Shown here piece by piece: positions 8,152 through 18,994 of a stretch of 64,000 nt of DNA. Each line of letters starts with the position of its first letter. Position 1 is the stretch's first letter. Location of the stretch: NCBI RefSeq assembly GCF_900148505.1, contig NZ_FRXO01000001.1, forward strand, positions 620,001 to 684,000. The letters run 5' to 3'. The notes under the pieces are model-generated. The model had not been told where the DNA came from. It saw nothing but the letters and a program-made list of their open reading frames with translations, and searched no databases. The translations under genes and the position numbers were made by a program. This DNA is from Pseudoxanthobacter soli DSM 19599 (GTDB lineage Bacteria > Pseudomonadota > Alphaproteobacteria > Rhizobiales > Segnochrobactraceae).

Positions 8152-10041
8152 ATGCTCAATCAACTGCGCCGCGGCGCCGGCAACTGGCTCGCGAAAATCC
8201 TCATGGGCCTCCTCGTCGTGTCGTTCGTCATCTGGGGTGTCGCGGATGCGTTCCGCGGAATGGGCATGTCCACGGTCGCGACCGTCGGCGGTACCGAGGT
8301 GCCCCTCACCCGCTTCCAGCGCGATTATGCCCGCGCGATGCAGGCGCTCAGCCAGAATGTCGGCGGCCCGGTCTCGCCGGCCGACGCGGCGGCCTATGGC
8401 CTGCCGCAGCAGGTGCTGAGCCAGATCGTGACCGAGACGGTGATGAACAACACCGTCGATGCGCTCGGCGTCGGCGTCACCGACGAGGAACTGCTGCGCC
8501 AGATCCAGGCCGACCCGAACTTCAAGGGCGCCGACGGCAAGTTCGATCCGAACCGGATGCGGGCGATCCTCGCCGCCAACGACCTTGCCGAGGCGGATTA
8601 TGTCAACGCCATCCGCGGGCTTTCCGAGCGCCGGCAGATCATGGAGGGCCTGTTCTCCGGCATCACCGCGCCGGAGATCATGCTGAAGGCGCTCTATACC
8701 TACGGCAACGAGCAGCGCACCGTACGCTATATCGACGTGCCGCCCCAGGCCGCCGGCAAGATCGCCGAGCCGACCGACGCGGACCTCAAGACCTATTTCG
8801 ACGCCCACAAGGCGGAGTTCTCGGCGCCGGAATACCGCTCGTTCCAGGTGGCGACGCTCGATCCCGTGACGCTCGCCGCCTCGACGCCGGTCTCCGAGGA
8901 GGACGTGAAGGCCGACTACGAGCGCAATGCCGCCAAGTACGGCACGCCCGAGCGCCGCAACGTCCAGCAGATTCCGTTTCCGGACCGCACCTCGGCGGAC
9001 GTCGCGCTCGCCAAGCTCTCGGCCGGCAACCCGCTCTCCGACATCCTCGCCGAGCGCAAGCTGAGCCCGGCCGACATCGATCTCGGCCTCGTCGCCAAGA
9101 CCGGCCTGATCGATCCGAAGGTGGCCGACGCGGCCTTCTCCGCCGCCCCGAACCAGCCGATCGTCGTCGACGGCCGTTTCGGCCCGGTGATCGTGATCGT
9201 CACCGAGATCAAGCCGGGCGAGACCAAGCCGCTCGCCGAGGTCGAAGGCGACATCAAGCGGCAGATGGCGGAGGACCTCGCGCGCCGCAACCTGCTCAAC
9301 ATCTACGATCAGGTCGAGGACGCGCTCTCCGGCGGCCAGTCGCTGAAGGAGATCGCCGACAAGTTCCACCTCGCCTTCGTCGAAGTCGGCTCGGTCAGCC
9401 TGAACGGGCTCAGCCCGCAGGGCGACGCGGTCAATGTGCCGGGCGGACAGCCGGTGCTCGCCGCCGCGTTCCAGGCGGACAGCGGCAGCGATTCGGATGC
9501 GGTGAAGCTCGCGAGCGGCGGCTATGCCTGGGTCGACCTGACCCAGACCACGCCGGCCCGCGACCGCACGCTGGACGAGGTGAAGGCCGACGTCGCCTCC
9601 GCGTGGAAGGCGGAGAAGACCCAGGCGGCGCTGACGGCCAAGGCCGCCGAGATCGCCGAGGCGGTGCGCAAGGGCCAGAGCCTCGATGACGCCGCCAAGG
9701 CGCTCGACGTCGACGTGATGACGACGGCGCCGTTCAAGCGCTCGGGTCCGGTGCCGGGCCTGTCGGCGGGCGCCATCGCGGCGGCCTTCCGCAGCGCCAA
9801 GGGCTCCGTCGCCACCGCCGCCTCCGCGACCGGCGGCCAGTCGGTCATCGTGGTGTCGGACGTGTACGACCCCGACTTCGATCCCACGCTGCCGGATTCC
9901 GTCACGCTCGCCGATCAGGCCGGCCAGTCGGTCGGCAACGCGCTGCTGTCGGAATATGTCTCCTCGCTGGAGGCCTCCGAGGGCATCAAGATCAACCAAG
10001 CCGCCGTCACGCAGGTCGTGGCGCCGGGCCAGGGGTCGTAA
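8152..10041 (+). CDS. ppiD: PpiD-like membrane-anchored peptidyl-prolyl isomerase (SurA_N/parvulin family)
   Basis: 629-residue periplasmic folding factor. A short cytoplasmic N-terminus (LNQLRRGAGNWLAK) precedes one membrane segment (ILMGLLVVSFVIWGVADAF). A SurA_N-like chaperone domain follows (about 37-240), then a parvulin-like rotamase domain (about 250-380, with the FGPVIVIVTEIKPGE strand), then a C-terminal helical/chaperone region. PpiD stands at the SecYEG exit and helps newly exported proteins fold. The start at 8152 places the positive-inside segment just before the membrane helix. It precedes trpD by 123 bp, an order common in Hyphomicrobiales. Rotamase activity may be weak or absent, as in other PpiD proteins. 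Confidence 0.9.
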   Translation: MLNQLRRGAGNWLAKILMGLLVVSFVIWGVADAFRGMGMSTVATVGGTEVPLTRFQRDYARAMQALSQNVGGPVSPADAAAYGLPQQVLSQIVTETVMNNTVDALGVGVTDEELLRQIQADPNFKGADGKFDPNRMRAILAANDLAEADYVNAIRGLSERRQIMEGLFSGITAPEIMLKALYTYGNEQRTVRYIDVPPQAAGKIAEPTDADLKTYFDAHKAEFSAPEYRSFQVATLDPVTLAASTPVSEEDVKADYERNAAKYGTPERRNVQQIPFPDRTSADVALAKLSAGNPLSDILAERKLSPADIDLGLVAKTGLIDPKVADAAFSAAPNQPIVVDGRFGPVIVIVTEIKPGETKPLAEVEGDIKRQMAEDLARRNLLNIYDQVEDALSGGQSLKEIADKFHLAFVEVGSVSLNGLSPQGDAVNVPGGQPVLAAAFQADSGSDSDAVKLASGGYAWVDLTQTTPARDRTLDEVKADVASAWKAEKTQAALTAKAAEIAEAVRKGQSLDDAAKALDVDVMTTAPFKRSGPVPGLSAGAIAAAFRSAKGSVATAASATGGQSVIVVSDVYDPDFDPTLPDSVTLADQAGQSVGNALLSEYVSSLEASEGIKINQAAVTQVVAPGQGS

Positions 10042-10164
10042 CAACGATCGTAACGGGATCGTGACGGCGCCACGACCGCACGACGGCCGACCGCCTCGGG
10101 CCCGCGCCGGGCCGGCCGGACGGCCGAGCCGGGCGGCGCGCGACGAGACAGGACGAGGATACCG

Positions 10165-11193
10165 ATGGCCGAGCTGAAGCCCTATATCGCCAAGGTCGCC
10201 GCGGGCCTGCCCCTCGACCACGACGAGGCGCGGGCCGCCTTCGACGTGATCATGGCCGGCGAGGCGACCCCGGCACAGATCGGCGGGTTCCTGATGGGCC
10301 TGCGGGTGCGGGGCGAGACCGTCGACGAGATCGCGGGCGCCATCGGCACCATGCGCGCGCGGATGCTGCCCGTGGAGGCGCCGGCCGAGGCGATCGACGT
10401 GGTCGGCACCGGCGGCGACAATGTCGGCACCTACAACATCTCGACCTGCACCGCCTTCGTCGTCGCGGGCTGCGGCGTACCCGTCGCCAAGCACGGCAAC
10501 CGGGCACTGTCGTCGAAATCCGGCGCGGCGGACGTGCTGGCCGCGCTCGGTGTCGCCATCGACATCGGACCGGAGCGGATCGCAGCCGCCATCCGCGAGG
10601 CCGGGCTCGGGTTCATGTTCGCGCCGGCCCACCACGCCGCGATGAAGCATGTCGGCCCGGCGCGCGTGGAACTCGGCACCCGCACGGTGTTCAATCTGGT
10701 CGGCCCGCTTTCCAATCCGGCGAGCGTGCGGCGCCAGCTTGTCGGCGTCTACGACCGCCGCTGGATCGAGCCGGTCGCGACGGTGCTGGCGGCCACGGGC
10801 TCGGTTTCCGCGTGGGTGGTGCATGGCTCGGACGGGCTCGACGAGATGACCGTCACCGGGCCGACCCACGTCGCGGCGCTGTCCGGCGGAACGGTTTCGG
10901 TGTTCGACGTGACGCCGGAGGAGGTGGGCCTGCGCCGCTGGCCGCTCGACGAGCTGAAGGGCGGCGACGGCGCCCACAACGCCGAGGCGCTCCGTTCCGT
11001 GCTCGATGGCGCCCCCGGCGCCTATCGCGACATCGTGCTGCTGAATTCCGCCGGGGCGCTCGTCGTCGCCGGCCTTGCCGGGACCCTCGCCGACGGCGTT
11101 GCCCGCGCGGCGCAGTCGATTGATTCCGGCGAGGCGAAAGCGCGCCTCGCCGCCCTGGTGCGCGTGACCAACGCCGCACCGCAGAGCGCGTAG
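10165..11193 (+). CDS. trpD: Anthranilate phosphoribosyltransferase
   Basis: 342 residues, the normal family length. It transfers phosphoribose from PRPP to anthranilate, the second step of tryptophan synthesis. The glycine-rich GTGGD loop is at about residues 81-85. It is followed by [25 protein letters not shown] (PRPP/anthranilate binding) and the [31 protein letters not shown] block, all intact. A GACGAGGA ribosome site lies 5 nt before the ATG. It is followed 7 nt later by trpC, so the two are translationally linked. No trpE or trpG is present in the window, so anthranilate synthase is encoded elsewhere. Confidence 0.97.
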   Translation: MAELKPYIAKVAAGLPLDHDEARAAFDVIMAGEATPAQIGGFLMGLRVRGETVDEIAGAIGTMRARMLPVEAPAEAIDVVGTGGDNVGTYNISTCTAFVVAGCGVPVAKHGNRALSSKSGAADVLAALGVAIDIGPERIAAAIREAGLGFMFAPAHHAAMKHVGPARVELGTRTVFNLVGPLSNPASVRRQLVGVYDRRWIEPVATVLAATGSVSAWVVHGSDGLDEMTVTGPTHVAALSGGTVSVFDVTPEEVGLRRWPLDELKGGDGAHNAEALRSVLDGAPGAYRDIVLLNSAGALVVAGLAGTLADGVARAAQSIDSGEAKARLAALVRVTNAAPQSA

Positions 11194-11200
11194 GAGCGCG

Positions 11201-12037
11201 ATGATGACGACATCAACAGCCACCGGCGCGGCCCGCGAGAAGGTCGACATCCTCGCCCGCATCGAACTCTACAAGCGCGCCGAGATCGCCGCCGCGAAGG
11301 CCGCCGTGCCGGAGGAGGACATCCGCCGGCTTGCCGCCTCCACCCTGCCACCGCGCGGCTTCATGGCGGCGCTGCAGAAAGCGATCGCCGCCGGCCGCAC
11401 GGCGCTCATCGCCGAGATCAAGAAGGCGAGCCCGTCGCGCGGGCTGATCCGCGCGGATTTCGACCCGCCTGCGCTCGCGCGCGCCTATGCGGCCGGCGGC
11501 GCGGCCTGCCTTTCGGTGCTGACCGACGCACCGTCGTTCCAGGGCAGCGACGAGTTCCTGATCGCCGCCCGGGCCGCGGTTTCGCTGCCGGTGCTGCGCA
11601 AGGACTTCCTGTACGAGCCCTATCAGGTCTACCAGTCGCGCGTGCTCGGGGCCGATTGCGTGCTCGTCATCATGGCCGCCCTCGACGATGCCGAGGCGGG
11701 CGCGATCACCGAGACGGCGCTCTCGCTCGGCATGGACGTGCTGGTGGAGGTGCATGACGAGGCGGAACTGGAGCGCGCGCTCGCCCTGCCCTCGTCGATG
11801 ATCGGCATCAACAACCGCAACCTGCGGACGTTCGAGACCTCGCTCGCCAATTCGGAGCGGCTGGCGCCGCTGGTGCCGCCGGACCGGCTGCTGGTGGGCG
11901 AATCCGGAATCTTCACGCCGGAAGATGTGGCACGACTGTCGAAGATCGGCATCAAGACGCTGCTCGTCGGCGAGAGCCTGATGCGCGAGGACGATGTGAG
12001 CGGCGCGACGCGGCGGCTGCTGACGCCGCGGGCCTGA
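11201..12037 (+). CDS. trpC: Indole-3-glycerol phosphate synthase
   Basis: 278 residues, a TIM-barrel enzyme that closes the indole ring from CdRP in tryptophan synthesis. Conserved blocks: catalytic Lys in [57 protein letters not shown]-like, [12 protein letters not shown] and [18 protein letters not shown] overlaps the trpD stop codon; it is 4 nt before the ATG at 11201 and 7 nt before the ATG at 11204, so either may be used. Stand-alone TrpC, not fused to TrpF. In an operon with trpD upstream and moaC 41 nt downstream. Confidence 0.97.
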   Translation: MMTTSTATGAAREKVDILARIELYKRAEIAAAKAAVPEEDIRRLAASTLPPRGFMAALQKAIAAGRTALIAEIKKASPSRGLIRADFDPPALARAYAAGGAACLSVLTDAPSFQGSDEFLIAARAAVSLPVLRKDFLYEPYQVYQSRVLGADCVLVIMAALDDAEAGAITETALSLGMDVLVEVHDEAELERALALPSSMIGINNRNLRTFETSLANSERLAPLVPPDRLLVGESGIFTPEDVARLSKIGIKTLLVGESLMREDDVSGATRRLLTPRA

Positions 12038-12078
12038 CGGCCGCGCGGACGGCACGCACGCGGGCAGGAGATGGGGCG

Positions 12079-12615
12079 ATGGCCTGCACGACAGACGACG
12101 ACGCCGCGGCGCGGGACGGGGCCGACGGCGAGGCGCCCCGGCTGAGCCACCTCGACGCGAGCGGCGCGGCGCGGATGGTGGACGTTTCCGCGAAGCCGGC
12201 GACCGAGCGCGTGGCGGTGGCGGCCGGTGTGGTGAGGATGGCGCCGGAGACGCTGGCGCTCGTCGTGGCCGGCAACCTCAAGAAGGGCGACGTGCTGGGT
12301 GCCGCCCGAATCGCCGGCATCATGGCCGCCAAGCGCACCAGCGACCTCATTCCGCTGTGCCACCCGCTGATGCTGCAATCCGTGGACGTTGCGATCGAGC
12401 CGGATGCCGCCCTGCCCGGCCTGAGGGTCACCGCGACCGCGAAACTGATCGGCACGACCGGCGTCGAGATGGAGGCGCTGACGGCGGTGTCGGTCGCCTG
12501 CCTCACCATCTATGACATGGCGAAGGCCGTGGACCGGGGCATGATCGTGACGGACATCCGCCTCGTGTCAAAATCCGGTGGCCGATCCGGCGACTGGCGG
12601 GCGGACGGCGCCTGA
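12079..12615 (+). CDS. moaC: Cyclic pyranopterin monophosphate synthase
   Basis: 178 residues. MoaC converts 3',8-cyclo-7,8-dihydro-GTP from MoaA into cyclic pyranopterin monophosphate in molybdenum cofactor synthesis. The family opening [16 protein letters not shown], the [13 protein letters not shown] substrate loop, [29 protein letters not shown] (catalytic Asp and Lys) and the C-terminal [11 protein letters not shown] are intact. The N-terminal ~20 residues are an extra acidic/alanine extension compared with short family members. Translation starts after CAGGAG. It is placed between trpC and moeA, as in many Hyphomicrobiales. moaA is not in the window. Confidence 0.97.
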   Translation: MACTTDDDAAARDGADGEAPRLSHLDASGAARMVDVSAKPATERVAVAAGVVRMAPETLALVVAGNLKKGDVLGAARIAGIMAAKRTSDLIPLCHPLMLQSVDVAIEPDAALPGLRVTATAKLIGTTGVEMEALTAVSVACLTIYDMAKAVDRGMIVTDIRLVSKSGGRSGDWRADGA

Positions 12616-12746
12616 GCCGGTGGGCCGGCACTTCGGAAGCGCGACGTTCGGACAGAGCTCTTTCGGATTTCCAGACTGAACGCGGCGCGCCGCCGGATCG
12701 CTTCGATCCGGCCAAGCGGCACCCGCGTCGAACCGGCGAGGACACC

Positions 12747-13988
12747 ATGGCATCGGATTCCGCTGCAAAGTCGCCGGCACGCAAGCCGCTGATGCCGGTC
12801 GACGAGGCAGCAGCGCGGATTCTGGCCGGCGCCGAACCCGCCGGAGAGGACTGGATCGCCATCGACGAGGCGGCCGGACGCGTGCTCGCCGCCGATCTCG
12901 TCGCAAGGCGCACCCAGCCGCCGTTCGACGCCTCCGCGATGGACGGCTATGCGGTGCGCGCGGCCGATGTGGTTCCGGGCGCGCACTTGCGCAGGACCGG
13001 CGAAGCCGCAGCAGGCCGGCGCTTTGCCGGCGAGGTTGGTCCCGGCGAGGCGGTGCGCATCTTCACCGGCGCGCCGGTGCCCGCCGGCGCCGATGCCGTG
13101 CTGATCCAGGAAAACACCCGCACCCTCGGCGAAGACGCCATCGAGGCGACCGAGGGCGTGAAACCAGGCGCCAACATCCGCCGCGCCGGGCTCGATTTCC
13201 GCGCCGGCGAGACCGTGCTCGCCACGGGCACGCGGCTCGATTTCCGCACGCTGTCGCTGGCCGCCGCCGCCAACCACGCGACCGTGCCCGTGCGCCGCCG
13301 TCCGAAAGTCGCTGTTCTCTCGACCGGAGACGAACTGGTGCCGCCGGGCGCGGAACCCGGACCCGACCAGATCGTCGCCTCGAACCATCTCGGCATTGCC
13401 GCCCTCGTCGCGGCGAACGGCGGCACCGCGTTGCCGCTCGGCATCGCCGGCGACACGGTGGCCGACATCGCCGGCCGGATCGCACAGGCGGTGGAAGGCG
13501 AAGCAGACGTCATCGTCACCCTCGGCGGCGCCTCCGTCGGGGACCACGATCTCGTCGCGGCGGCGCTCGCCCGCGAGGGTGTGGCGCTCGATTTCTGGAA
13601 GATCGCGATGCGGCCCGGCAAGCCGGTGATGTTCGGCCGGCTCGGCGGGACGCGCGTGCTGGGCCTGCCGGGAAACCCGGTCTCGAGCATGGTCTGCGGG
13701 CTGGTGCTGCTCGCGCCGCTGGTGCGCGCCCTCGCCGGCATCGCGCCCGTTGCGCCGCTGGTGGAGACCGGCATTCTCGGCGCGCCGGTGCGGCAGAACG
13801 ATGTGCGGCGGGACTATATGCGCGCGCGGATGGCGACCGGCGCGAGCGGCACGCCGGTGATCACGCCGATTCCGGTGCAGGATTCCTCGATGATCTCCGC
13901 CATCGCCGCGGCCGGCGCGCTCCTCATCCGCGAACCGCACGAGGCGGCGGCGGATGCCGGCGCGCCGTGCCGGTTCATCCGGCTCTGA
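12747..13988 (+). CDS. moeA: Molybdopterin molybdotransferase
   Basis: 413 residues, typical of MoeA. It inserts molybdate into adenylylated molybdopterin, the last common step of Moco synthesis. Signature segments: PPFDASAMDGYAVRAAD, IFTGAPVPAGADAVLIQE, the MPT-binding-like VAVLSTGDELV, and ITLGGASVGDHD-like (VTLGGASVGDHDLV), followed by a C-terminal beta domain. A GCGAGGA site precedes the ATG. It lies 131 bp after moaC and may be co-transcribed with it. In related genomes lexA often follows; here recJ follows in the opposite direction instead. Confidence 0.97.
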   Translation: MASDSAAKSPARKPLMPVDEAAARILAGAEPAGEDWIAIDEAAGRVLAADLVARRTQPPFDASAMDGYAVRAADVVPGAHLRRTGEAAAGRRFAGEVGPGEAVRIFTGAPVPAGADAVLIQENTRTLGEDAIEATEGVKPGANIRRAGLDFRAGETVLATGTRLDFRTLSLAAAANHATVPVRRRPKVAVLSTGDELVPPGAEPGPDQIVASNHLGIAALVAANGGTALPLGIAGDTVADIAGRIAQAVEGEADVIVTLGGASVGDHDLVAAALAREGVALDFWKIAMRPGKPVMFGRLGGTRVLGLPGNPVSSMVCGLVLLAPLVRALAGIAPVAPLVETGILGAPVRQNDVRRDYMRARMATGASGTPVITPIPVQDSSMISAIAAAGALLIREPHEAAADAGAPCRFIRL

Positions 13989-14032
13989 CGCGTCTCTGTC
14001 CGTCCAATTCGTCTTCCGCCCGTCCTGAAATC

Positions 14033-15859
14033 TCAGGCGATCCGGGACGCGGCCTGACGCGGATCGGCGGCGTCGACGATGCGCAGGGTGACGCGGGCGG
14101 GATCGAAGATGTCCGGCCCGAGTGCACCCGCGAAGTGGAAGCTCTCGCCCTTGGCGGCGAGAAGCGCGCGGCCGAGATCGCGATCGGCGGCGCGGAAGGC
14201 GATGGCATCCATCCGCCCGCCGTCGCCGGCGACGATGGAGGTCTTGACGTGGCCCTGGCCGACCACCCGCACATCGGCGATGCGATGGGCGGGAAAGACG
14301 AACACCGGCTCGGGATGGCCGGCGCCGTAGGGACCGGCGCGCTCGATGGTATCGACCAGAGCGCGGTTCGCGCCGCTCGCCGTCATCGCGCCATCGAGCT
14401 TGAGGCCGTCGGAGGCGCGGGCGGCGGCGACGGACGCGGCCAGCCGTTCGTCGAGGAAGGCTTCGAGATCGGCGATCCGGTCCTTGGCGACCGTCAGGCC
14501 CGCGGCCATGGCGTGGCCGCCGCCCTTGAGGATCAGGCCCTCGTCGGCCGCCGCGCGGATCGCAGCGCCGAGATCGACGCCGGTGACGGAGCGGCCGGAG
14601 CCGGTGCCGCGGCCTTCCGGATCGAGCGCGATGGCGATGGCCGGCCGGCCCGTGCGCTCCTTCAGGCGGGCGGCGACGAGCCCGACCACGCCGGGATGCC
14701 AGCCCTCGTCGAACACGAGCGCGACGGCGCGCTCGGGCGCGAGCGCGATCATGGCATCGGCCTGGGCGAGCGCGGCGGCCTCGATATCCTGGCGCGCGCG
14801 GTTGAGGGCATCGAGTTCCGCCGCGATGGTCGCCGCCAGGGCCGCATCGTCGGACGACAGCAGCCGCGAGCCGAGGGCGGAATCGCCGATGCGGCCGCCG
14901 GCATTGATGCGCGGCCCGATCAGGAAGCCGAGATGATAGGGCGTCGGCGCGCCGGTCAGCCGCGCGGCGTCGGCGAGCGCGGCGAGGCCGGGATTGCCGC
15001 GCCGGCGCATCACCTCCAGCCCGCGGGCGACGAAGGCGCGGTTGAGGCCCTTCAGCGGCACGACATCGCAGACCGTGCCGAGCGCGACGAGATCGACGAG
15101 GGACATCAGGTCCGGCTCGCGGCCGGGAAAGGCGCGGCGGGCCCGCAGCACGCGGTTGAGCGCGACCGACAGGAGGAAGGTGACGCCGCAGGCGGCGAGG
15201 TGGCCGAGGCCGGACAGATCGTCCTGCCGGTTCGGGTTGACGATGGCGACCGCCGGCGGCAGGCGCTCGCCCGCCGGGTGATGATCGACGACGACGACAT
15301 CGAGACCGCGACGGGCGGCGATCTCGAGCGCCTCGTGGCTGGAGGTGCCGCAATCGAGCGTCACCATCAGCCGCACGCCGGCCTCTGCGAAGCGCTCGAC
15401 GGCGGCGTTGGAGACGCCGTAGCCCTCGGTGGAGCGATCGGGAATGTGAAGCAGCGGATCGAGGCCGAGCGCCCTCAGGTGGCGCACGAGGATCGCCGCG
15501 GAAGTGGCTCCGTCGACATCGTAATCGGCGAGGACGCCGACGGTCTCGCGCCGGGCCACCGCATCGGCGAGCCGCTCGGCGGCCGCGACCATGCCGGTGA
15601 CGACGGCGGGGTCGGGCATCAGGTCGCGCAGCGTGGGGGCGAGGAAGGAATCGACGGCATCGAGCGGCACGGACCGGCCGGCGAGCACCCGGCCCATCAC
15701 GTCCGGCAGGCCGTGGCGCTGGGAGATCGCCGTCGCCTCCGCCGTGCCCCGGTCGTCGAGACGCGCCAACCAACGCCTGCCCGTCAACGAGCGGGAGACG
15801 CCGAGCATCGGCCGCACGGCGGCTTCACCCGCAGCCTCTGAAAATCGCGCAAGCATCAT
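14033..15859 (-). CDS. recJ: Single-stranded-DNA-specific 5'-3' exonuclease
   Basis: 608 residues, normal for RecJ. It degrades single-stranded DNA 5' to 3' in RecF-pathway recombination, mismatch and base-excision repair. DHH-phosphoesterase motifs: VLADYDVDGATSAAILVRHLR (metal Asp residues), LDCGTSSHEAL, and VVVDHHPAGERLPPAVAIVNP with the DHH triplet. The DHHA1 part (GHAMAAGLTV) and the OB-fold C-terminus follow. Two ATGs are adjacent (15859, 15856). It is convergent with moeA (44 bp gap) and divergent from the phosphodiesterase gene. Confidence 0.97.
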   Translation of the reverse strand: MMLARFSEAAGEAAVRPMLGVSRSLTGRRWLARLDDRGTAEATAISQRHGLPDVMGRVLAGRSVPLDAVDSFLAPTLRDLMPDPAVVTGMVAAAERLADAVARRETVGVLADYDVDGATSAAILVRHLRALGLDPLLHIPDRSTEGYGVSNAAVERFAEAGVRLMVTLDCGTSSHEALEIAARRGLDVVVVDHHPAGERLPPAVAIVNPNRQDDLSGLGHLAACGVTFLLSVALNRVLRARRAFPGREPDLMSLVDLVALGTVCDVVPLKGLNRAFVARGLEVMRRRGNPGLAALADAARLTGAPTPYHLGFLIGPRINAGGRIGDSALGSRLLSSDDAALAATIAAELDALNRARQDIEAAALAQADAMIALAPERAVALVFDEGWHPGVVGLVAARLKERTGRPAIAIALDPEGRGTGSGRSVTGVDLGAAIRAAADEGLILKGGGHAMAAGLTVAKDRIADLEAFLDERLAASVAAARASDGLKLDGAMTASGANRALVDTIERAGPYGAGHPEPVFVFPAHRIADVRVVGQGHVKTSIVAGDGGRMDAIAFRAADRDLGRALLAAKGESFHFAGALGPDIFDPARVTLRIVDAADPRQAASRIA

Positions 15860-16058
15860 GATCGAGAAGTGGCAGAAATGGCTGAGTCGGGCAATCGTCG
15901 TGGACCGCGGGCCAGCGCGTTCTGCCGATCGCGGGCGATCCGGGGAATTGTTCGCGGCCGTGAACGGGCGAGGCCGCCGGTTCCCTGCGCTGTTTCCATC
16001 CGGCCGGAAAGCGGCCTAAGCTCGTCTGGACCGCCTCCAACCGACGCCCGAGATCGCG

Positions 16059-16856
16059 ATGCTGATTGCCCAGCTTTCCGACCCGCACCTGCGACCGCGC
16101 GGCGTGCTCTACCAGGATCGGGTCGATTCCAATGCGATGTTCGAGGCCGCGATCCGGCACCTCAACGGCCTCGTTCCGGCGCCGGACGTCGTGATCCTCA
16201 GCGGCGATCTGGTGGACGAGGGAACGGAGGCGGAATATGCCGCCGCGCGGGAGATGCTGGCCGGCATCCGCCAGCCACTCCTGATGATCCCCGGCAATCA
16301 CGACGAACGCGAGGCCTTCCGGCGGAGCTTTCCGGAGATGGCGTTCGGCTCGGGAACGGGTCCGCTGCACTTCGCCGATGGCAGCCACGGGCCGGTCCGC
16401 ATCGTCGGGTTCGACGTCACGGTTCCCGGCGACCATCACGGCGACATCGACGACGCGGCCGCGGCCTGGCTCGACGAGGCCCTGGCCGCAGAGCCGGACC
16501 GGCCGACGCTGATCATGATGCACCAGCCGCCGTTCGAGAGCGGCATCCCCTATATCGATCTCTATCGCTGCTTCAACGGCGACCGGCTCGCCGCCATCGT
16601 CGCGCGCTATCCGGCGGTCGAGCGCATCGTGTGCGGCCACATCCACCGCGTGATGCAGACGCGCTTCGGCGGCACGGTGCTGTGCACGGCACCGAGCACG
16701 ACGACGGCGATCGCGCTCCGCCTGTCGGAGGACGCGGAGCCGGCCTCCTATATCGAGCCCCCGGCGATGCTCCTGCACCGCTGGACGCCGGACACCGGCC
16801 TCGTCACCCATCTGGTGCCGATCGGGACGTTCCCGGGGCCGCTGCCGTTCGCATAG
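16059..16856 (+). CDS. CpdA-like metallophosphoesterase (class III cyclic nucleotide phosphodiesterase family)
   Basis: 265 residues. All metal-site motifs are visible in order: LSDPHL (D-x-H), LSGDLVDEG (GD), PGNHDE (GNHD), MHQPPF (H) and CGHIHR (GHxH). This set and the length fit the class III phosphodiesterase/CpdA/GpdQ group, which hydrolyse 3',5'-cAMP or phosphodiesters with two metal ions. No signal peptide, so cytoplasmic. Adenylate cyclase and DUF3095 genes in the same window make cyclic nucleotides plausible substrates. Activity on glycerophosphodiesters cannot be excluded. Confidence 0.88.
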   Translation: MLIAQLSDPHLRPRGVLYQDRVDSNAMFEAAIRHLNGLVPAPDVVILSGDLVDEGTEAEYAAAREMLAGIRQPLLMIPGNHDEREAFRRSFPEMAFGSGTGPLHFADGSHGPVRIVGFDVTVPGDHHGDIDDAAAAWLDEALAAEPDRPTLIMMHQPPFESGIPYIDLYRCFNGDRLAAIVARYPAVERIVCGHIHRVMQTRFGGTVLCTAPSTTTAIALRLSEDAEPASYIEPPAMLLHRWTPDTGLVTHLVPIGTFPGPLPFA

Positions 16857-16890
16857 CGGCCGCCCCGGCCTGCCCGCGATGCGGGATGCG

Positions 16891-16920
16891 TTGACGCCTG
16901 TCCCGCACCCATGCGATAGA
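16891..16920 (+). promoter_or_regulatory. Candidate leuA leader promoter
   Basis: TTGACG (16891-16896) and GATAGA (16915-16920) are spaced 18 bp. The -35 box is near-perfect and the -10 is weak (3 of 6), as is common in alphaproteobacteria. The expected start point is about 16927, the A of the leader-peptide ATG, which would make the leader mRNA leaderless. Confidence 0.45.
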
Positions 16921-16926
16921 AATCGC

Positions 16927-16977
16927 ATGATCACGACGACCGCGACCCTGCTTCGACTTTCCGGCCCGACCTTCTGA
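16927..16977 (+). CDS. Putative leu leader peptide, 16 residues
   Basis: The short frame reads MITTTATLLRLSGPTF. It carries three leucine codons in a run of four (CTG CTT CGA CTT, 16948-16959). CTT is rare in the surrounding GC-rich genes, which is typical of regulatory control codons. The stop codon TGA (16975-16977) lies in the loop of a terminator-like hairpin. No ribosome site precedes it; the candidate promoter would start transcription at or next to the ATG, as known for the leaderless trpL of Sinorhizobium. Leucine-dependent attenuation of leuA is predicted for alphaproteobacteria. Assignment here is inferred from codons, hairpin and position. Confidence 0.55.
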   Translation: MITTTATLLRLSGPTF

Positions 16978-16992
16978 GGAAGGCGGGTTTTC
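16965..16992 (+). terminator. Attenuator/terminator hairpin in the leuA leader
   Basis: CCCG-A-CCTTC (16965-16974, A bulged) pairs with GAAGG-CGGG (16979-16987). The 4-nt loop TGAG includes the leader stop, and TTTT follows. A ribosome stalled on the Leu codons 6-17 nt upstream would cover the 5' arm, so leucine shortage would favour read-through into leuA. It may alternatively be the 1:2 pause hairpin of a longer attenuator, or simply the terminator of the phosphodiesterase gene. Confidence 0.55.
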
Positions 16993-17029
16993 GTCGTTGC
17001 TTTCGGGTTCCTAGATCGCCGGTCGTGTC

Positions 17030-17140
17030 ATGCCCTCCATTGATCATCCGCACGCATCCCATCGCCTGATCTCGGGCGGACGCGCGTTCCGCCGTGCGGG
17101 CCTGCGTACGCTTCGACTTATCGGCAGCCGTCGGGATTGA
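17030..17140 (+). CDS. Second small leader frame before leuA, 36 residues (doubtful)
   Basis: This frame ends ...[13 protein letters not shown] and repeats the layout of the upstream leader: leucine codons CTG-CGT-ACG-CTT-CGA-CTT (17102-17119), then a stable hairpin whose loop contains the stop codon TGA (17138-17140). CTT CGA CTT is shared by both. No ribosome site is obvious at the ATG (17030). It may be a second control element, a partial duplication, or chance. Confidence 0.3.
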   Translation: MPSIDHPHASHRLISGGRAFRRAGLRTLRLIGSRRD

Positions 17141-17157
17141 CGGCATCCCGGCGGCTG
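17125..17157 (+). promoter_or_regulatory. Stable hairpin in the leuA 5' leader
   Basis: CAGCCGTCGGGA (17125-17136) pairs with TCCCGGCGGCTG (17146-17157): 12 bp with one G-U pair and a 9-nt loop. No T-run follows, so it is not a simple terminator. A further 7-bp pairing (TGCGGTT 17192-17198 with AACCGCA 17224-17230) lies just before the leuA start. Confidence 0.45.
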
Positions 17158-17243
17158 TCCGCTGCGCCGAACGCCTCCTCCGTGCCATCCCTGCGGTTCG
17201 CTGCTGCGCCCGGCGCGCCATCAAACCGCAAGAGACTGTCCCC

Positions 17244-18974
<1,731 letters not shown>

Positions 18975-18994
18975 GGCAGGCGGCCCCGCGAGAC

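Noticed and set aside
8098-11262. Very long open frame on the minus strand across ppiD and trpD
   Set aside because: It is the antisense shadow of two well-supported genes, a common effect of high GC at third positions. Its product is rich in Arg, Gly and Asp with no family resemblance.
12510-15773. Very long minus-strand open frame over moeA and recJ
   Set aside because: It overlaps recJ in another frame and moeA in antisense. Only RecJ and MoeA motifs are coherent there.
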